NCBI GenBank assembly: GCA_035236585.1
Contig: CP141137.1
Span: 41,376,057 to 41,440,056, forward strand
Direction of reading: 5' to 3'
Source: Warburgia ugandensis
Taxonomy: Eukaryota > Streptophyta > Magnoliopsida > Canellales > Canellaceae
DNA length: 64,000 nucleotides
Shown here: piece after piece, positions 1 through 12,809 of the stretch
Position numbering within the stretch: position 1 is the stretch's first letter
Layout: each line of letters begins with the position of its first letter
Translations under genes and position numbers: made by a program
Notes under the pieces: generated by a model
The model's input: only the letters and a program-made list of their open reading frames with translations
Database searches by the model: none
Told to the model about the DNA's origin: nothing

Positions 1-1918
1 GCATCAAACTGCCCAAACAATGTGGGGCTAAACTCTCAAGGACCAATAACTTGTCCAACCCAAAGGCCTACCCACATTATGACAATCTCGAGACCCACCC
101 ACATCATGATGAACCCCTTCCCCCTTACGAGCCATTTCATAATTTTTTAGTATCAGTCATATATTTTCTCACATGGTTCACAATAATACATAGTATATGC
201 ATGAACAATTTACTCATGATTCAATTTCAATATGCACATTCATCTTGTTTTTCTTATAAAATGAGAAGACTTATTTCAATGCTTAAAATTCATATACAAA
301 TATATATATATATATAGTGAAAATCCTGGCAATCTTAATTCCACCTACCACAATGGAGATCTTCAAGTTCTCTAAAGCAAATAATTCATTTAGTTCACAT
401 ACGCGCTCCTGATCAATCACACATCTGTAATAATACAAAAGCACATTCAAATATACAATTATAGGACTTCTCTTAGCTTCCCTAGCATGGAAGTTTCCTC
501 TAAGTTAGTCCTTCGCACTAGTCATCATAAGGCGAAGTGATAGTGATTATCACTACACTAAGGGCGTTTTATTAGCTATTGGCTGATAGGTAATTGAATG
601 ACCAGTGATTACTAGATTTTCAATTCACAACATTGGTCCTAGATTGACCATTAACCATTCATCTCAAGTAGCTGCAAGTTACTTTCATTGTTTAATGGCC
701 TTATCTTAAGGTTAGGGTACTTAATGGTGGTGTCTGATCACCAATCAGAAATCGCCAGGTCCTTATTCCTCTACTGTCTGATCGAACGATTTAGGTTTTT
801 TGATCAATTTCAATCTAGATTCTTCAATTTGTTCCACATCCTAGTAATTACAACACTTTAGAACTCCTTTGCAGTGTCTGATCATTGATCAAACATCAAG
901 AAGTTACTGTGTAAACATACCCGATCCGATAGCTAATATTGTCCGATTTGTTTTTAGCCTAGATTGATGATCTCAATTGAATCTATGCTACATTAGTACA
1001 TAATTACCTATCCCTAAGACGGGATTAGGAATTGGATGGTTGGATCATCCATAAATCTAGATCTAGGGTGAAACCATATTAATTTAGGAAAAATGCATCA
1101 AATCACAAGTTGGGTTTTATAGATCTTACCTTCTAGGAGTGTCATCATGCTTTTTCTGCCCTTGGATGAGATGAATCAACTCCATTTCCCCTATGAAGCC
1201 CTCTAATCAGGCCGTGTGCCATTCCCCCCTTCAATTGACGGTCAAGATGACATCGGATTCCCAAATCTTGGGGTTTTAGTTCTTTTGGGCAAGCCATGGA
1301 AGATGACTAGATCAAATCAATTATCTAACCTATCTACGTCTATGGTGAGTTCTTACAACTTTGGCAAAAACCCTCACTTTGTTTTCTCCCATTTCGTTGG
1401 CGTGCCCATCAACTCCAACATCTCAGCCCCATCTTCTTCTTTCCTTCTCCTTCTCCCTTCCCCTCTTCTTCTCCTTCTTCTCCTCCCCTCCTCTTTCTTC
1501 CCTACCGGGTCTCCCACTTCGTCGGGTTTTCTATTTGTCTAGTTTGGGAAGAAATAGACCCGACATTATGTTAGGTTCCCTTAAGTAAGGGGAGTGCCAA
1601 TATCAAATTTGGCTGCCTTCTGTTTAGGCTTTTCATTTTTTTTTATTTTTTTTCTATCTTATCTTACAAAAATTACCCTTATTTTCAAATATTCATATTC
1701 ATATCCATTTGAACTTTGATTTTTGCAAACTTGGTGTCATTTGAATCGTGTTTTCGAGTACTAGCCAATTATAGAGGTCTTAGTGTTAGATTAGATGTCT
1801 ATCTAGTCTTTCACTTATAAAACTCCAAAAATATGAAATTTAATATGTTCATTTCATCCCAATTTACTATTTTCCAAGATTCACTCAAATTGACATTTAA
1901 AATTTTTGGGATGTTACA
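1..1918 (-). mobile_element. LTR of a Ty3/Gypsy-type element, minus orientation, cut by the window edge
   Basis: Read on the minus strand, the sequence ending at 1918 begins TGTAACATCCCAAAAATTTT. This is the start expected of a plant Tekay-type chromovirus LTR, the same TGTAAC/TGTAAT class as the other long LTRs here. Immediately right of it the sequence switches to Athila-type 3' untranslated sequence, so 1918 is a clean element border. No matching LTR end (TGTGATGAC on the plus strand) was seen down to position 1, so the element continues left of the window. The pyrimidine-rich stretch at 1430-1510 lies inside it. Open frames in this stretch do not resemble proteins. Confidence 0.5.
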
Positions 1919-2385
1919 ATTATAAACGTCCTAGATTAGATTTGCAAGAGTACCATAACAGGGTTAGCAAAATTTGAGGTTAAGACATTTTTTCATTAGA
2001 GTATAAATATATCTATTTAGAAGTCTTGACTTATGTAGCTATACACACACTACACTCTGAGATATAACTATAATAAAATAGCTTATGTGGATAAATTGTA
2101 TAATTTTTTCATTAATATTTATTAAGTTGTCAAAGCCAATAGAATGCTAATGGATGATAATTATTTGAGATAAAATAATGGACTTAGCATTATGCAATTT
2201 TGTGAGTATATTCACTGTAAACACTCACTTGGCTTAACTTGTCCACTAGCGGTAACCTAGAGGTTTAATGGCTTTTTACATATGCTAAATGCAATCATGA
2301 GTACCTATGAAAATGGAAACCATTTTTTATTTTTATGATTTTTTACATATTTTTCTCGAAACTAGAAAAATATTAGTTAGGGGTG
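1919..2385 (+). mobile_element. Athila-like 3' untranslated tail upstream of the left LTR
   Basis: The segment matches, with clear divergence, the stretch at 13470-13587 plus 28302-28623 that precedes the right Athila LTR. It ends in a purine-rich tract (tagttaggggtg) directly before a TGATAAGTG LTR start, as a polypurine tract should. An internal 3' tail upstream of what is also the left LTR of the next copy points to a tandem or recombined pair of Athila elements. It is a fossil with no coding sequence. Confidence 0.6.
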
Positions 2386-5060
2386 TGATAAGTGTTCACT
2401 TTTGTATAAAAGGTACCCAATTAGTAGTTTATGCATTATAAATTATAAGCATTATTCTAGGATTTTTTAGAATTTCACAACACATGCATTTCTGAGCTAA
2501 TGATTCAAAAGTTTGATATTTGGTAGGTTTAAGAGCTAATCCAAAGTAAGTATGCCAATAATCATAATTTTTTAGGATTTAGAAGGCTTTTCATCTTTTG
2601 TAAGTGTTGAGAGGATGATCCAATGATCGAGATCAAGAAAGATATAACTTGATGATCAAGATTAAAAGAGGACCAAAGACCTAAATTTCATCATTTCAAA
2701 GCTCAATCAAGGTTCAAGATCATCTGAAGGTAAGAAAATGAAGTGAGGAAGCAATTAGAAGAATCAAGGGTGATCAAAATGGCCCACACAAAAGGCCATG
2801 CATTCTACCACGTTTTCATGAGAATTGGAACCATGAATAAAGTTTCTTAGTCTAACATGGAAACCCAAGTAAGCCAAGCCATTCAAGTCTTGAAGCCAAG
2901 GGACTTAGCCACTTAAGCCATCAAGTAGTGAGCCATTAAGCCATGTGATAGCCATGCCACACGGAGCCACACTATTATAGCAGACTTTTCAAGCAATTAT
3001 CTATGCTAACTAGTGAAGTTCAAGAGAATAATTACGAAGGAATGTGGGTGATAATCAACATGGTAAGATATGCATGCATAGGTGGACCAATCAAGAGACA
3101 AACCAAGTCTAATTTCCTAATTTTTCTCTTTCTTTTCCCAGTTCTTTTTCTCTCTCTTTCCTATTCATCATATTACATAATTAGAAGGAAGGAGTTACAT
3201 GCCTAATCCCTTGAAAATTTGCACCTCCCCCCTTTAAATCCAGCCATTCCACCTACTCCATTTTCTAAATCCATTCCTCCATCAACTACCTCACTTTCCT
3301 ACCTCTTTCCTCCATCCTTCTTAACTTTTCCCACTTCCTTTCTAGTTCACCATGTGATATACCTCAAGGAAAGGGATTCCATGCCTCATCCTAGGTGGAA
3401 TTCAACATCTCCCCCCTTCCTTGAATCATATTTAGAAAATCTGCCTCACTCACTCACCTAACCTTCTAATCTTCTATCTCCAATCACCACCTAACTTTCT
3501 CACCTTGAGTCTTAGATCTAATTCTCCTTCTTCTTTCTAGGATATGATCTTAGCATATTGGAAACCCAAAACTCTATATATACCCTAGGAATTCCATGCC
3601 TAATGTAAGTAAGGAAGTTGTTTCTAACTTCTTAAAATCAAAGCACTTCTACTTGAAGATCTTCTTAGGGTTTTGGACTTCAATAGTTTGGAAAATTCTT
3701 CATTTCCTTCCATAACCTTTTCTTACTTTATTTATTTGGATTTTGCACTTCAATTCCAGGTTGGTACTTTTCTTTAGTTTCTTGCATCCATTGTTCTAGC
3801 TTGTAGCTTTGCTTGTTTGTTTTGTTGCCTTACTTCCATACACACAGTCTCTTTTTATTTTCTCTTTCTTTTCTTCCACTTCTCCTAAATTTCTTGCTTA
3901 GATCTTCAAGATCTAAGTAATCTTTTCTCTTGTAGTAATATCTAACAAAATAGTAGCCTTGAATCTTCTTGTTTCCTCTTCATCTATTCCTTGTTTCTCA
4001 CTTAGATTTAGGACTAGTGCTTGTTGCTTTATTTTCCATCTTCATGCTCTTACTCTCTTGATTTTTTTTTGGGTTTCACATGCATGTTATCTAAGATGAG
4101 TTTGAGATTGTTGGAGAGTGTTTAAGCTTTGCATTGAATCAAGTTCTAGGTATTAGAAAAGTGTGCCATTTTTAGCTTTGTTCTCTATATATATGCACAC
4201 CGTCTTTGATGCAATTTCATGACAATGAATAAACTTGCTTGATGAGCATTGTTACTAAATAATTCTAGTAGTAAAGTACTTCAATTATTGAGTGTTATAT
4301 TGCATAAATGTGCTTACTAATTTGCTGTCCATGCCTTACTTGATTTGAGTTTCATATACACCATGTTGCTGGAATTTTTTATCTCATATTTCATGTGCAA
4401 TGTCCAGCAGTCCATACACTTTGTTTGCTTAAAATCTTAAGAACCAGTTTAGCGTTTTAGTTAGTTTAGTGAGTACTTTGATTATTTTTCACGTTACTTA
4501 GGCTTTAAATCATAACTTCTAGCTATCTTTTACTCCATGAACCATGCCCACACTTTCATGGTCATGCATATTGTAATTAAAGTTCATATGTAAATTGTTG
4601 GTTGAGTCATTGCTTAGATTAAGTTTATATTTTAGCAATTGCTTGTTTTGTATCTTAGGTTAGTTTAGAAATTTGTAATTCAGTTTTAGAAAGTTTTATT
4701 TTTAGCAAGTTTCCTCAAGCAAAAGTTTCCTAAATTCATTCATTCTAGTTTTGCATTATTTGTTTTATTGAATGCATGTTAGTTAGGAAAGTTTCTAATT
4801 CCATTGAATATCTTTATTTTTAGAAAGTTCTCATTAGTTCATGTTTCTAATTTTATGCATGTTCCCCATTCTATGTTGTTTAAATTTTTAGTATAATAAA
4901 AACCCTCTTTATTTGTTTAAGACGAGCAACTTAAATAAGATCCAATCAATTGAAAATTTTGTGAGATTCCTCATGGGATCGGCCTCTCTCATGTGCAAAT
5001 TATTACATTGATTCATGCAACTTGCTAGTAATTTTAAAGCTACACCACATATGAGTCGGC
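2386..5060 (+). repeat. Left LTR of the outer plus-strand Athila-like element
   Basis: It starts TGATAAGTGTTCA and is homologous to 28624-30465 plus 35299-35790; for example, the first 250 bases align throughout with roughly one base in four or five changed by eye. A TATA-like TATATATA lies at 3575-3582. The right border is placed where similarity to the other copy fades (around ttttaaagctacacca) and integrase-like sequence begins. The divergence makes this the oldest layer of the stack. The end is uncertain by some tens of bases. Confidence 0.65.
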
Positions 5061-5064
5061 CAAG

Positions 5065-5585
5065 ATAGACAAAGACATCATGAAAAGTCAACATGATAAC
5101 CTTTACTCTAGGACAAAAGATCCTTTTGCTAGATTGCATCTATTTCTTGGAAAATTTCAATCTTGATGGTTTCCTTTATTTTCTTTCCTTTTTATGCCAA
5201 TCTCTTGTGGACACTACATAGTATGTACTATTTATTCCCATGGGGTCGTTGAGATAGAAAAAGATGGAATGATTTCCAATGTCAATGGGCAAAAGTTGAA
5301 ACCCTATCTTGAGTTGGTCAACTCTAAAGTAGAAGAAATCTTCCTAGAGGAACCAGTCTACCATGACCCACCTTATCCTGTTCCTTGATATCTATATCCA
5401 TCAAAAGATTCACCATCATCATATCATTGTATATTTGGCTAAAGACCTTAAACTTACCACTCATTGGGAGGCTACCTAGGGTTTTTAGAAAATCTCTACT
5501 TTACCCATTCATCATATAAGACTCCTGCGTTTTTAAATATTGGGGAAAATGTTTACTTGAGGTTGGAGACTTTAGATATGCATGA
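5065..5585 (+). mobile_element. Integrase C-terminal remnant and 3' untranslated start of the outer Athila
   Basis: The frame from 5194 reads YIVCTIYSHGVVEIEKDG and then VNGQKLKPYLEL. This closely matches the minus-strand Athila integrase tail at 8816-9000 ([30 protein letters not shown]). The following bases carry the conserved Athila post-integrase phrase and a tattggggaaaatgttt box that also exists in the minus-strand copy. It is a broken fossil; the neighbouring insertion begins near 5585. Confidence 0.7.
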
Positions 5586-7039
5586 GGAAGGAAAGGGGAA
5601 GGGAAGAAAAGAATGGAAACCTGTTTTGGGTTTCCGTCTCTTGGACGTCTGATGAAGAGAAAAATGCCAGAGGTGAAGGGATTAGTGCACAATCCGATCG
5701 GTGACTGGTGTTGTTGGAAGAAGAGGGGGTACGATCCAATGAAGCAGAGAGAAAGAGAAGAGGGAGGAGCAGATAGAGGGTGGGGGAGTGATAGAGCAAA
5801 GATGAGAGGAAGACGTGGAAGAAGGGAAGCATGGGAGTTGGGGATGATGCCAGGCCTGCCTGGTGTGTCATGCACCTATGGCTGGCCAGTGGCTGGAGAC
5901 AAGTGAAGAAGAGGTGAGCAGAGAAGTGTGATCCAGCCCGTCTTGTGCAAAGAGGGATATCTGTTCTGGGCTAACCAGTGATTTGGGAAGAATGGAGAAT
6001 GAAAAGGAGAGTGGAGAAAGTGGGGAAATAAGGATGGTCTGGACAGATGGGTTCCGGGCCGATGAAAAGCAAAGGGATATGGCTGGGAAGAGTGGAAGAT
6101 GATGGGGAGCAGAGGAGGTAGAGTGCAGTGAACTAATGGGGTTTTCTGGGTTGAACAATCAAGCGGTGATGGTTGCAATATGGGCTTGTGTGGTGAATCA
6201 AAAAAAGAACAAGGCAAGTGGTGTGCTGGACTGAATAGGAGATTGTGCTTGAGATGGTTTTGGTGGAAAGTAGTGAAAGGAGATGGCTGGGTGTGTTGAG
6301 AAGAAAACAGTAAAGGAGATGGGTCTTACGGGGAAGAAGAACGTGAGAAGGGTTGAATGGACGAGGAAGTGAAGATGGCTTGTGCAATGGAAGCAAAGCA
6401 CGAAGGTGGTTTGTGCGGAAGTGTGACGCTGGGAATGTGAGGAGAACAAAGAGATAGGGTGTGCGTTGAATCAAATGGACTAAAGGTAGGAAGAAAATGC
6501 GACTGAGAAATGAAACAAGGAACTCCAACTCTCAAACTCTTAAGGAACAAAACATAAATGAGAAAGAACACAAGGAAACTTCAACTCTCCAAAAAAACAC
6601 ACTCTCCTCCACCTCCGTGGTTCTCCTTTTTATAGTAGTTTTCCCTTCCCTATTTTACTTTAACAAACTCCTCTTCTTCCCATCTCTTTTATTTAGGACT
6701 CTTCCAATTAGGAATCCTCTTCCATTTGGAAACCTTCTTGCTCTTCACTAAGTTGCACTGTTGATCCTTGAGGGATAATCTATAACATTGATCCATAGCC
6801 ATCCATGCCTCTTATAGTTAATCTGCAAAATAAAAGACTAAATTAAAATAATCTAAACTGAACATTAATCATCTAATAAACTCTAATGATCATCTAACCA
6901 TTAATTTTGAGAAATTAAGGTTTGGATGGTCAATTTGAGCTAAATTTAAAATTAAGCTAAATTTTGCACTTTTGAATGGTTAGATTATCTAATTGAATGC
7001 TAAACTAAGCATCATTTAGCCAAAATTAAACATTTATCA
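5585..7039 (-). repeat. 3' LTR of the minus-strand Athila
   Basis: On the minus strand it begins TGATAAATGTTTAATTTTGG at 7039, just after a G-rich polypurine tract. It aligns with 12809-11330 over its whole preserved length. A TATAAAAAGG box lies at 6625-6634. The purine-rich middle (5590-6490) produces many long frames on both strands, which are not proteins. It is about 0.5 kb shorter than its partner. Confidence 0.75.
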
Positions 7040-8800
7040 AACCCCCCAACTAGCATTTTGTTAGTCCTGAGCAAAACATGCAGACAACTATTTTATACAA
7101 AACTGGTACAAAGTGCCACTTTCGTAGGTACTCACAATTGCATTTAGCTCATGTAATAAGCCTTTGAACTGCTAGGTTACCCCTAGTGGATGAGTTATGC
7201 CTTGTGAGGGTGTGCAGTGAATATACCCACAAAATTCAGTAAAGTCAAGTCCCCTATTTTTTCTCAGAGAATCCTCATTCATTAGCAAATTGACGAGTTT
7301 TTGACAACTTAATGAAGAGGATTTGACAATTTTACACACCATACACATATTAAAGACATTTTATTTGAGCTATTTCTCAGAGTGCATGTGTGTGTACAGC
7401 CACATAACTCTTGACTTCTAATTGGATATGCTTACATTCCATTGGAAATATGCTTTGACCTCAAATCCTCACAGGCATACGCTCAGAAATAAAACTCTCA
7501 AATAAGGGGTTAAACATATTTCTCTCATTATGTGACTGAATCCAACAAACTGATGGTTCACATAATTATTTTCAATGCTCATGAGACAAAGGAAAGTGAT
7601 CCCTAAAAGTGGATGTTATCACCAAGAATATTAGGGGTCTTTTACCTTAATTCTTTCTCTGTATCTCCTCTTTAAGGCTATGTTCACCTACGATCAATAA
7701 GTCTTTAACTAGGATGAAATGTAGGCTTAGGGCAGGTTTAGAAAAGAAAGGTATAAAGATTTCAAACGTTCAAAGTTGAGTAGATGTCTTCAATGAATAT
7801 CAGCTAGGACAACTTTTATTTTAGGTTTGTACTTGAAGTGAATTTCTCTTTTAGACTTTGGTCTTTCTTTTCCTTTCTTCATCGTTTTTTTTTTTCTTTT
7901 CTTTTTTTTCTTTGGAAGAAAGACAGCTAATTTTTTCTCACTTCTTTGACTTTTTGTCCTATTTTTGAACTTTTTTCTACTCTACTCATTTTGAAGATGG
8001 GTAATGGTTATTTATTTTACTGGGTTATTCTAGGTTAAGGTGAATGGTGTTAAGAAAGAAAAGGCTTAATAACAGGTTTAAAAGGCTAACTAGTGGTATA
8101 CTATATTGGGTAGGCATTATGTCTCTGGGCTGAGCAAGGATGGCCTATATCATTTCCTAGGTTTCCTATAGCTTATCAGATTCAATAAATTTCTAGAATT
8201 AAAGTTATTACTCCTATTTATTTTTGATGTTTAACCAAAACATAACAAGATCACCCTAATGTATGTATGCTGAAGAAACTGTGGTGGAATTACTTATAAC
8301 TCTCTAAAAGAAGATAGTCTCAAACTCTTACTAAGTTATAGGTCTCCACTGATTTTCCTCAAGGTCTCTAAGTCATACCTCTATATTAGTCTTGATTATG
8401 TGCTGTGTGTAAATGGTTTCTGAGAATTAACTTTCATAAAAAGCTTCAACTCATAAATGACATGCAAAACTAATAATATGCATTCCCATTAAGAGGTGAA
8501 AACAACATATTTACCAAATTCTGAACATCTTGTTCTCATCACAGTAAGGGAACTCTACTTTAAAAACTTTTCTTTTCTTTTTTCAATTTTTTTTTTTTAA
8601 CTCAAGAAAATTCAAAATCTCTAGTGCATCTACACCCCCAACCTGAATGAAACATTGTCCCCAATGTTTGAAAACATAGGATTCTATATGAAAGTTGAGT
8701 GATGTAGACTCTAAACCCTTAGGTTGCCTCCCAATAAGCGTTAAGTTTAACGTCTTCAGCCAGATATAATGATGAGTGCAATGATGATATGTTGTAAGGC
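7040..8800 (-). mobile_element. 3' untranslated region of the minus-strand Athila
   Basis: This 1.75 kb stretch lies between the integrase frame and the LTR. It contains the conserved post-integrase GGGAGGCAACC phrase (complement at about 8726), a low-complexity T/C-rich block at 7860-7990 and another at 8565-8610. Some Athila elements carry an envelope-like frame here, but none is recognisable. Confidence 0.6.
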
Positions 8801-10200
8801 TCCTGGAGTAGTAATCTAAGGTGGATCATGATACTCGAGTGCCTTTAAAAGTGTCTCATCAATTTCAAGTTCAGGCAGTTCTAGGAAAGGTTTTAACCTT
8901 TGACCATTGACCTTTTGGATTTCTCCATCCTTTTCAATCTCAATGGCCCCATGAGAATAGATTGTGCATATTATATAAGGTCTAGTCCATCTAGATCTAA
9001 GTTTACTTAGGAATAGATGCAATCTAGAATTATATAGTAAGACCTTTTGACCTGGTGTGAATGATTTTCTTAAAATATATCGATCATGTACAGCTTTCAT
9101 TTGATCTTTGTACAATCGTGCAAACTCATATGCATCTTTCCTCAATTCCTCCAACTCATTGAATTGGAGTTTTCTATGGGTTCCTGCAGAATCTAAGTCA
9201 AAATTTATCTTTTTGATAGCCCAATATGCCTTGTGCTCTAACTCTACCAGTAAGTGGCAAGGCTTTCCATAGACCAAGCAGTAAGGTGACATTCCTATAG
9301 GAGTTTTATATGCTATACGATAAGCCCATAAAGAGTCAATAAGTCTTAGAGACCAGTCCTTCATATTTAGATTGACTGTCTTTTCTAGAATTCACTTTAT
9401 TTCCCTATTGGATACCTCTACTTGACCAGTAGTCTGAGGGTGGTATGGGGTAGCTATCTTATGGTTGACACCATACTTTTTCATTAAATTCTCAAACACC
9501 TTATTACAAAAGTGTTTTCCCCCATCACTTATTATGGCTCTTGGAGTACCAAACCGTGCAAAAATATTTTCTTTTAAAAAATTTACCACAACCTTATGAT
9601 CATTGGTTTTTCAGGGTACAACCTCCACCCACTTGGACACGTAGTCCACTCCCATGAGGATGTATAGATTTCCAAAAGAATTAGGAAAAGGTCCCATAAA
9701 ATCTATGCCCCAAACATCAAAAGGTTCTATGACAAGGATTGGGTTTAAGGACATCATATGTCTTCTTCCTAAACTTCCTAACCTTCAACACCTTACACAT
9801 GTCTTGTAGTAAGCATGTGCATCCTTAAATATGGTATGCCAATAAAATCCACACTGCAAAATTTTTGCAGCTACCTTTTTAGAGCTGAAATGGCCCCCCA
9901 CGTGCATGATTGTAACAAAAGGAGATGATTTGATTGTGTTCACTATCAGGTATGCATCTCCTAATTGCTTGGTCAGGACAGTACTTGAATAAGTATGGGT
10001 CATCCCAAGTAAAATATCTAACCTCGATTAAAAATCTCTTTTTATCTTGTGTGGTCCAATGATTAGGCATTTGTCCTGTAACAAGATAATTAACAATATC
10101 TCCATACCAAGGTAACTGGGAAACCTGCAATAACTGTTCATCTAGGAATGACTCAGTTATAGGCCCTTGATGGCTAGTGTGCTCAACCACTAATCTGGAT
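8801..10200 (-). mobile_element. Integrase region of the minus-strand Athila
   Basis: Recognisable blocks in coding direction are: the pre-integrase stretch with HTSHQGPITESF (about 10190), the zinc-binding HHCC domain (HVGGHFSSKKVAAKILQCGF, about 9785-9910), core phrases [15 protein letters not shown] and [17 protein letters not shown] (9392-9589), and the long C-terminal region with [13 protein letters not shown] (8816-9364). These are strong matches to the plant Athila/Tat integrase. It is a broken fossil with several breaks. Confidence 0.85.
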
Positions 10201-10864
10201 AACTGATCTGCTACGCCATTTTATGAACCTTTCTTGTCCCTAATTTCTAAGTCAAACTCTTGTAGCAGTAGTATCCAACGAATCAACCTAGGTTTTGCAT
10301 CCTTTTTAGAAAGGAGGTACTTTAAAGCCATATGATCTGAGTATATTATAACCTTAGACCCTAACAGGTAAGATGTAAACTTATCTAGAGCAAACACTAT
10401 AGCTAACAACTCATTCTCAGTAGTGGAATAGTTGGGTTGCGCACCATTTAGTGTTTTATTAGCATAATATATTACATGGGGAAGTTTATCGTGCTGCCCC
10501 AAAACAGCTCCAATAGCATAATCTGATGCATCACACATTATTTCGAATGGTGTGTTCCAATCTGGTGGTCAAATAATAGGTGCAAAAGTCAATTCAGCCT
10601 TAAGTCGCTCAAATGCTTTCTTGCGATCCTCATCAAAGTCAAAAGAGGCCGCCTTTGTAAGTAAATTACATAGGGGCTTGGCAATTTTGCTAAAATCTTT
10701 GATAAATAGTCTGTAAAAGCCAGCATGTCCTAAAAAGGATCAAATTTCTTTTACCGTCCTTGGTGGAGGAAGGTTGGCTATTAAATCCACTTTTGCCTCT
10801 TCTACTTCTATCCCATTAGGTGATATTATGTGGCACAATACTATCCCACTCTATACCCAAAAAC
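10201..10864 (-). mobile_element. RNase H and reverse transcriptase tail of the minus-strand Athila
   Basis: The frame at 10221-10538 shows [15 protein letters not shown], the RNase H start, and then [14 protein letters not shown] and [20 protein letters not shown], as in Athila/Tat elements. From about 10560 to 10830 the sequence resembles the RT connection region (IANLPPPRTVKEI and similar). The bases abutting the LTR (complement AGTTTTTGGGT) look like a diverged form of the Athila primer-binding region. It is a broken fossil. Confidence 0.75.
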
Positions 10865-12809
10865 TTGTTGATGTTTTCCACAAGTGCACGGACTATTGTA
10901 ATATAGCTATGCAAATATAGGTGGACCCCATAAGGACTCGCTTTAAATGTTGGAGTTTTACATAAAATTCAATTAATAGAAATAAAATTAAAGAATATAG
11001 CAGAAATAAAATAGCAATAAAATAAAATTTCTCAATTTATTTAACTACTGTAATTACAGAATTTCTAAATCCAAGAAAACATAAAAAAAAAAAACTAAAC
11101 AAGCAGCCTTAGATACCACTGTCCCTAAATAGGCAAAATGTGGATAAGGTAAACCAGAATATTTAGGGACACATATGTAAATAAAATAGGGACTCAGGCA
11201 AAATTAAATACAAAGGACAGACATGTAATTGATATAAAGAGTGAAGGGTAAAAATGGAATTTTATTAAAGATCTGGTTTTTAACAAAAACCAGGAAAACC
11301 CTAACGAAGAAGAGGGAAGCCAGAGGAGGGAGAAGAGAAGGAAAGGGAAGAGAGGAGCAAGGAAAGGGGAGAATGGAAACTCATTTCGGGTTTTCCTCTC
11401 CTAGATGTCCGATGAAGAGAAAAACACTGGAGGTGAAGGGATTAGTGCGCAGTCTAAACGGTGACTGGTGTGGTGTTGTGAGAAGAAGAGGGGTTACGAT
11501 CCCATGAAGCAAAGAGAAAGAGAAGAGGGAGGAGCAAATAGAGGGTGGGGGAGTGATAGAGCAGAGATGAGAGGAAGACGTGGAAGAAGGGAAGCATGGG
11601 AGTTGGGGATGATGCCAAGCCTGCCTGGTGTGTCACGCACCTATGGCTAGCTAGTGGCTAGAGTCAAGTGAAGAAGAGGTGAGCAGAGAAGAGCTATTCA
11701 GCCCATCTTGTGCAGAGAGGATATCTGTGCTGGGCTGACCGGCGATTTAGGAAGAATGGAGAATGGAGAATGAAAGGGAGAGTGGAGAAAGTGGGGAAAT
11801 AAGGACAGTCTGGACAGTTGGGTTCCGGGCCAATGAAAAGCAAGGGGATATGGCTGGGAAGAGTGGAAGATGATGGGGAGTAGAGGAGGTAGAGTGCGGT
11901 GAACGAATGGGGTTTTTTGGGTTGAACAATCAAGCAGTGATGGTTGCAATATGGGCTTGTGTGGTGAATCAAAAAAAGAACAAGGCAAGTGGTGTGCTGG
12001 ACTGAATAGGAGATTGTGCTTGAGATGGTTTTGGTGGAAAGTAGTGAAAGGAGATGGCTGGGTGTGTTGAGAAGAAAACAGTAAAGGAGATGGGTCTTAC
12101 GGGGAAGAAGAACGTGAGAAGGGTTGAATGGATGAGGAAGTGAAGATGGCTTGTGCAATGGAAGCAAAGCAGGAAGGTGGTTTGTGCGGAAGTGTGACGC
12201 TGGGAATGTGAGGAGAACAAAGAGATAGGGTGTGCGTTGAATCAAATGGACTGAAGGTAGGAAGAAAATGTGATTGAGAAACAAAACAAGGAACTCCAAC
12301 TCTCAAACTCTTAAGGAAGAAAACGTGAATGAGAAAGAACACAATTAAACTTCAAATCTCCGAAAAAACACACTCTCCTCCACCTCCACGGTTCTCCTTT
12401 TTATAATAGTTTTCCCTTCCTTATTTTACTCTAACAAACTCCTCTTCTTCCCATCTCTTTTAATTAGGACTCTTCTAATTACGAATCCTCTTCCATTTGG
12501 AAACCTTCTTGCTCTTTACTAATCTGCACCGTTGATCCTTGAGGGATAATCTGTAACATTGATCCATAGCCTTCCATGCCTCTTATAGTTAATCTACAAA
12601 ATAAAAGACTAAATTAAAATCATCTAAACCGCACATTAATCATCTAATAAACTCTAATGATCATCTAACTGTTAATTTTGACAAATTAAGGTTTGGATGG
12701 TCAATTTGAGGTAAATTTAAAATCAAGCTAAATTTTGCACTTTGAACGGTTAGATAACCTAATTGAATGCTAAACTAAGGGTCTTTAGGCTAAAATTAAA
12801 CACTTAACA
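10865..12809 (-). repeat. 5' LTR of the minus-strand Athila
   Basis: On the minus strand it starts TGTTAAGTGTTTAATTTTAG at 12809. It ends GTGCACTTGTGGAAAACATC followed by AACA at 10865, the usual Athila/Tat LTR end. A TATAAAAAGG box is at 12396-12405. It is homologous to 5585-7039, with most sites conserved and one central patch nearly identical. Confidence 0.7.
12396..12405 (-). promoter_or_regulatory. TATA box in the Athila 5' LTR
   Basis: TATAAAAAGG on the minus strand, conserved in the partner LTR at 6625-6634. It is followed by the transcribed R/U5-like half. A likely LTR promoter element, inferred from sequence only. Confidence 0.45.

Larger units (their letters stand above)
5585..12809 (-). 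mobile_element. Minus-strand Athila-like Ty3/Gypsy element (broken)
   Basis: In element order it runs from high to low coordinates: 5' LTR 12809-10865, then RT C-terminal part, RNase H, integrase, a long 3' untranslated region, the polypurine tract (complement at 7040-7050) and the 3' LTR from 7039 down to about 5585. The gag and protease regions were not seen. The RNase H phrase [14 protein letters not shown] and the integrase are typical of the Athila/Tat branch. The element lies inside the outer Athila's 3' untranslated region. Several breaks are present. LTR divergence of roughly 7-12% outside one conserved patch suggests an age of several million years, younger than its host element. Confidence 0.75.

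Noticed and set aside
5501-6571. Many overlapping frames of 80-130 codons on both strands (also at 11240-12342)
   Set aside because: They lie in the purine-rich LTR of the minus-strand Athila, occur in both LTR copies, overlap in several frames and give Ser/Pro/Leu-rich low-complexity peptides without family resemblance.
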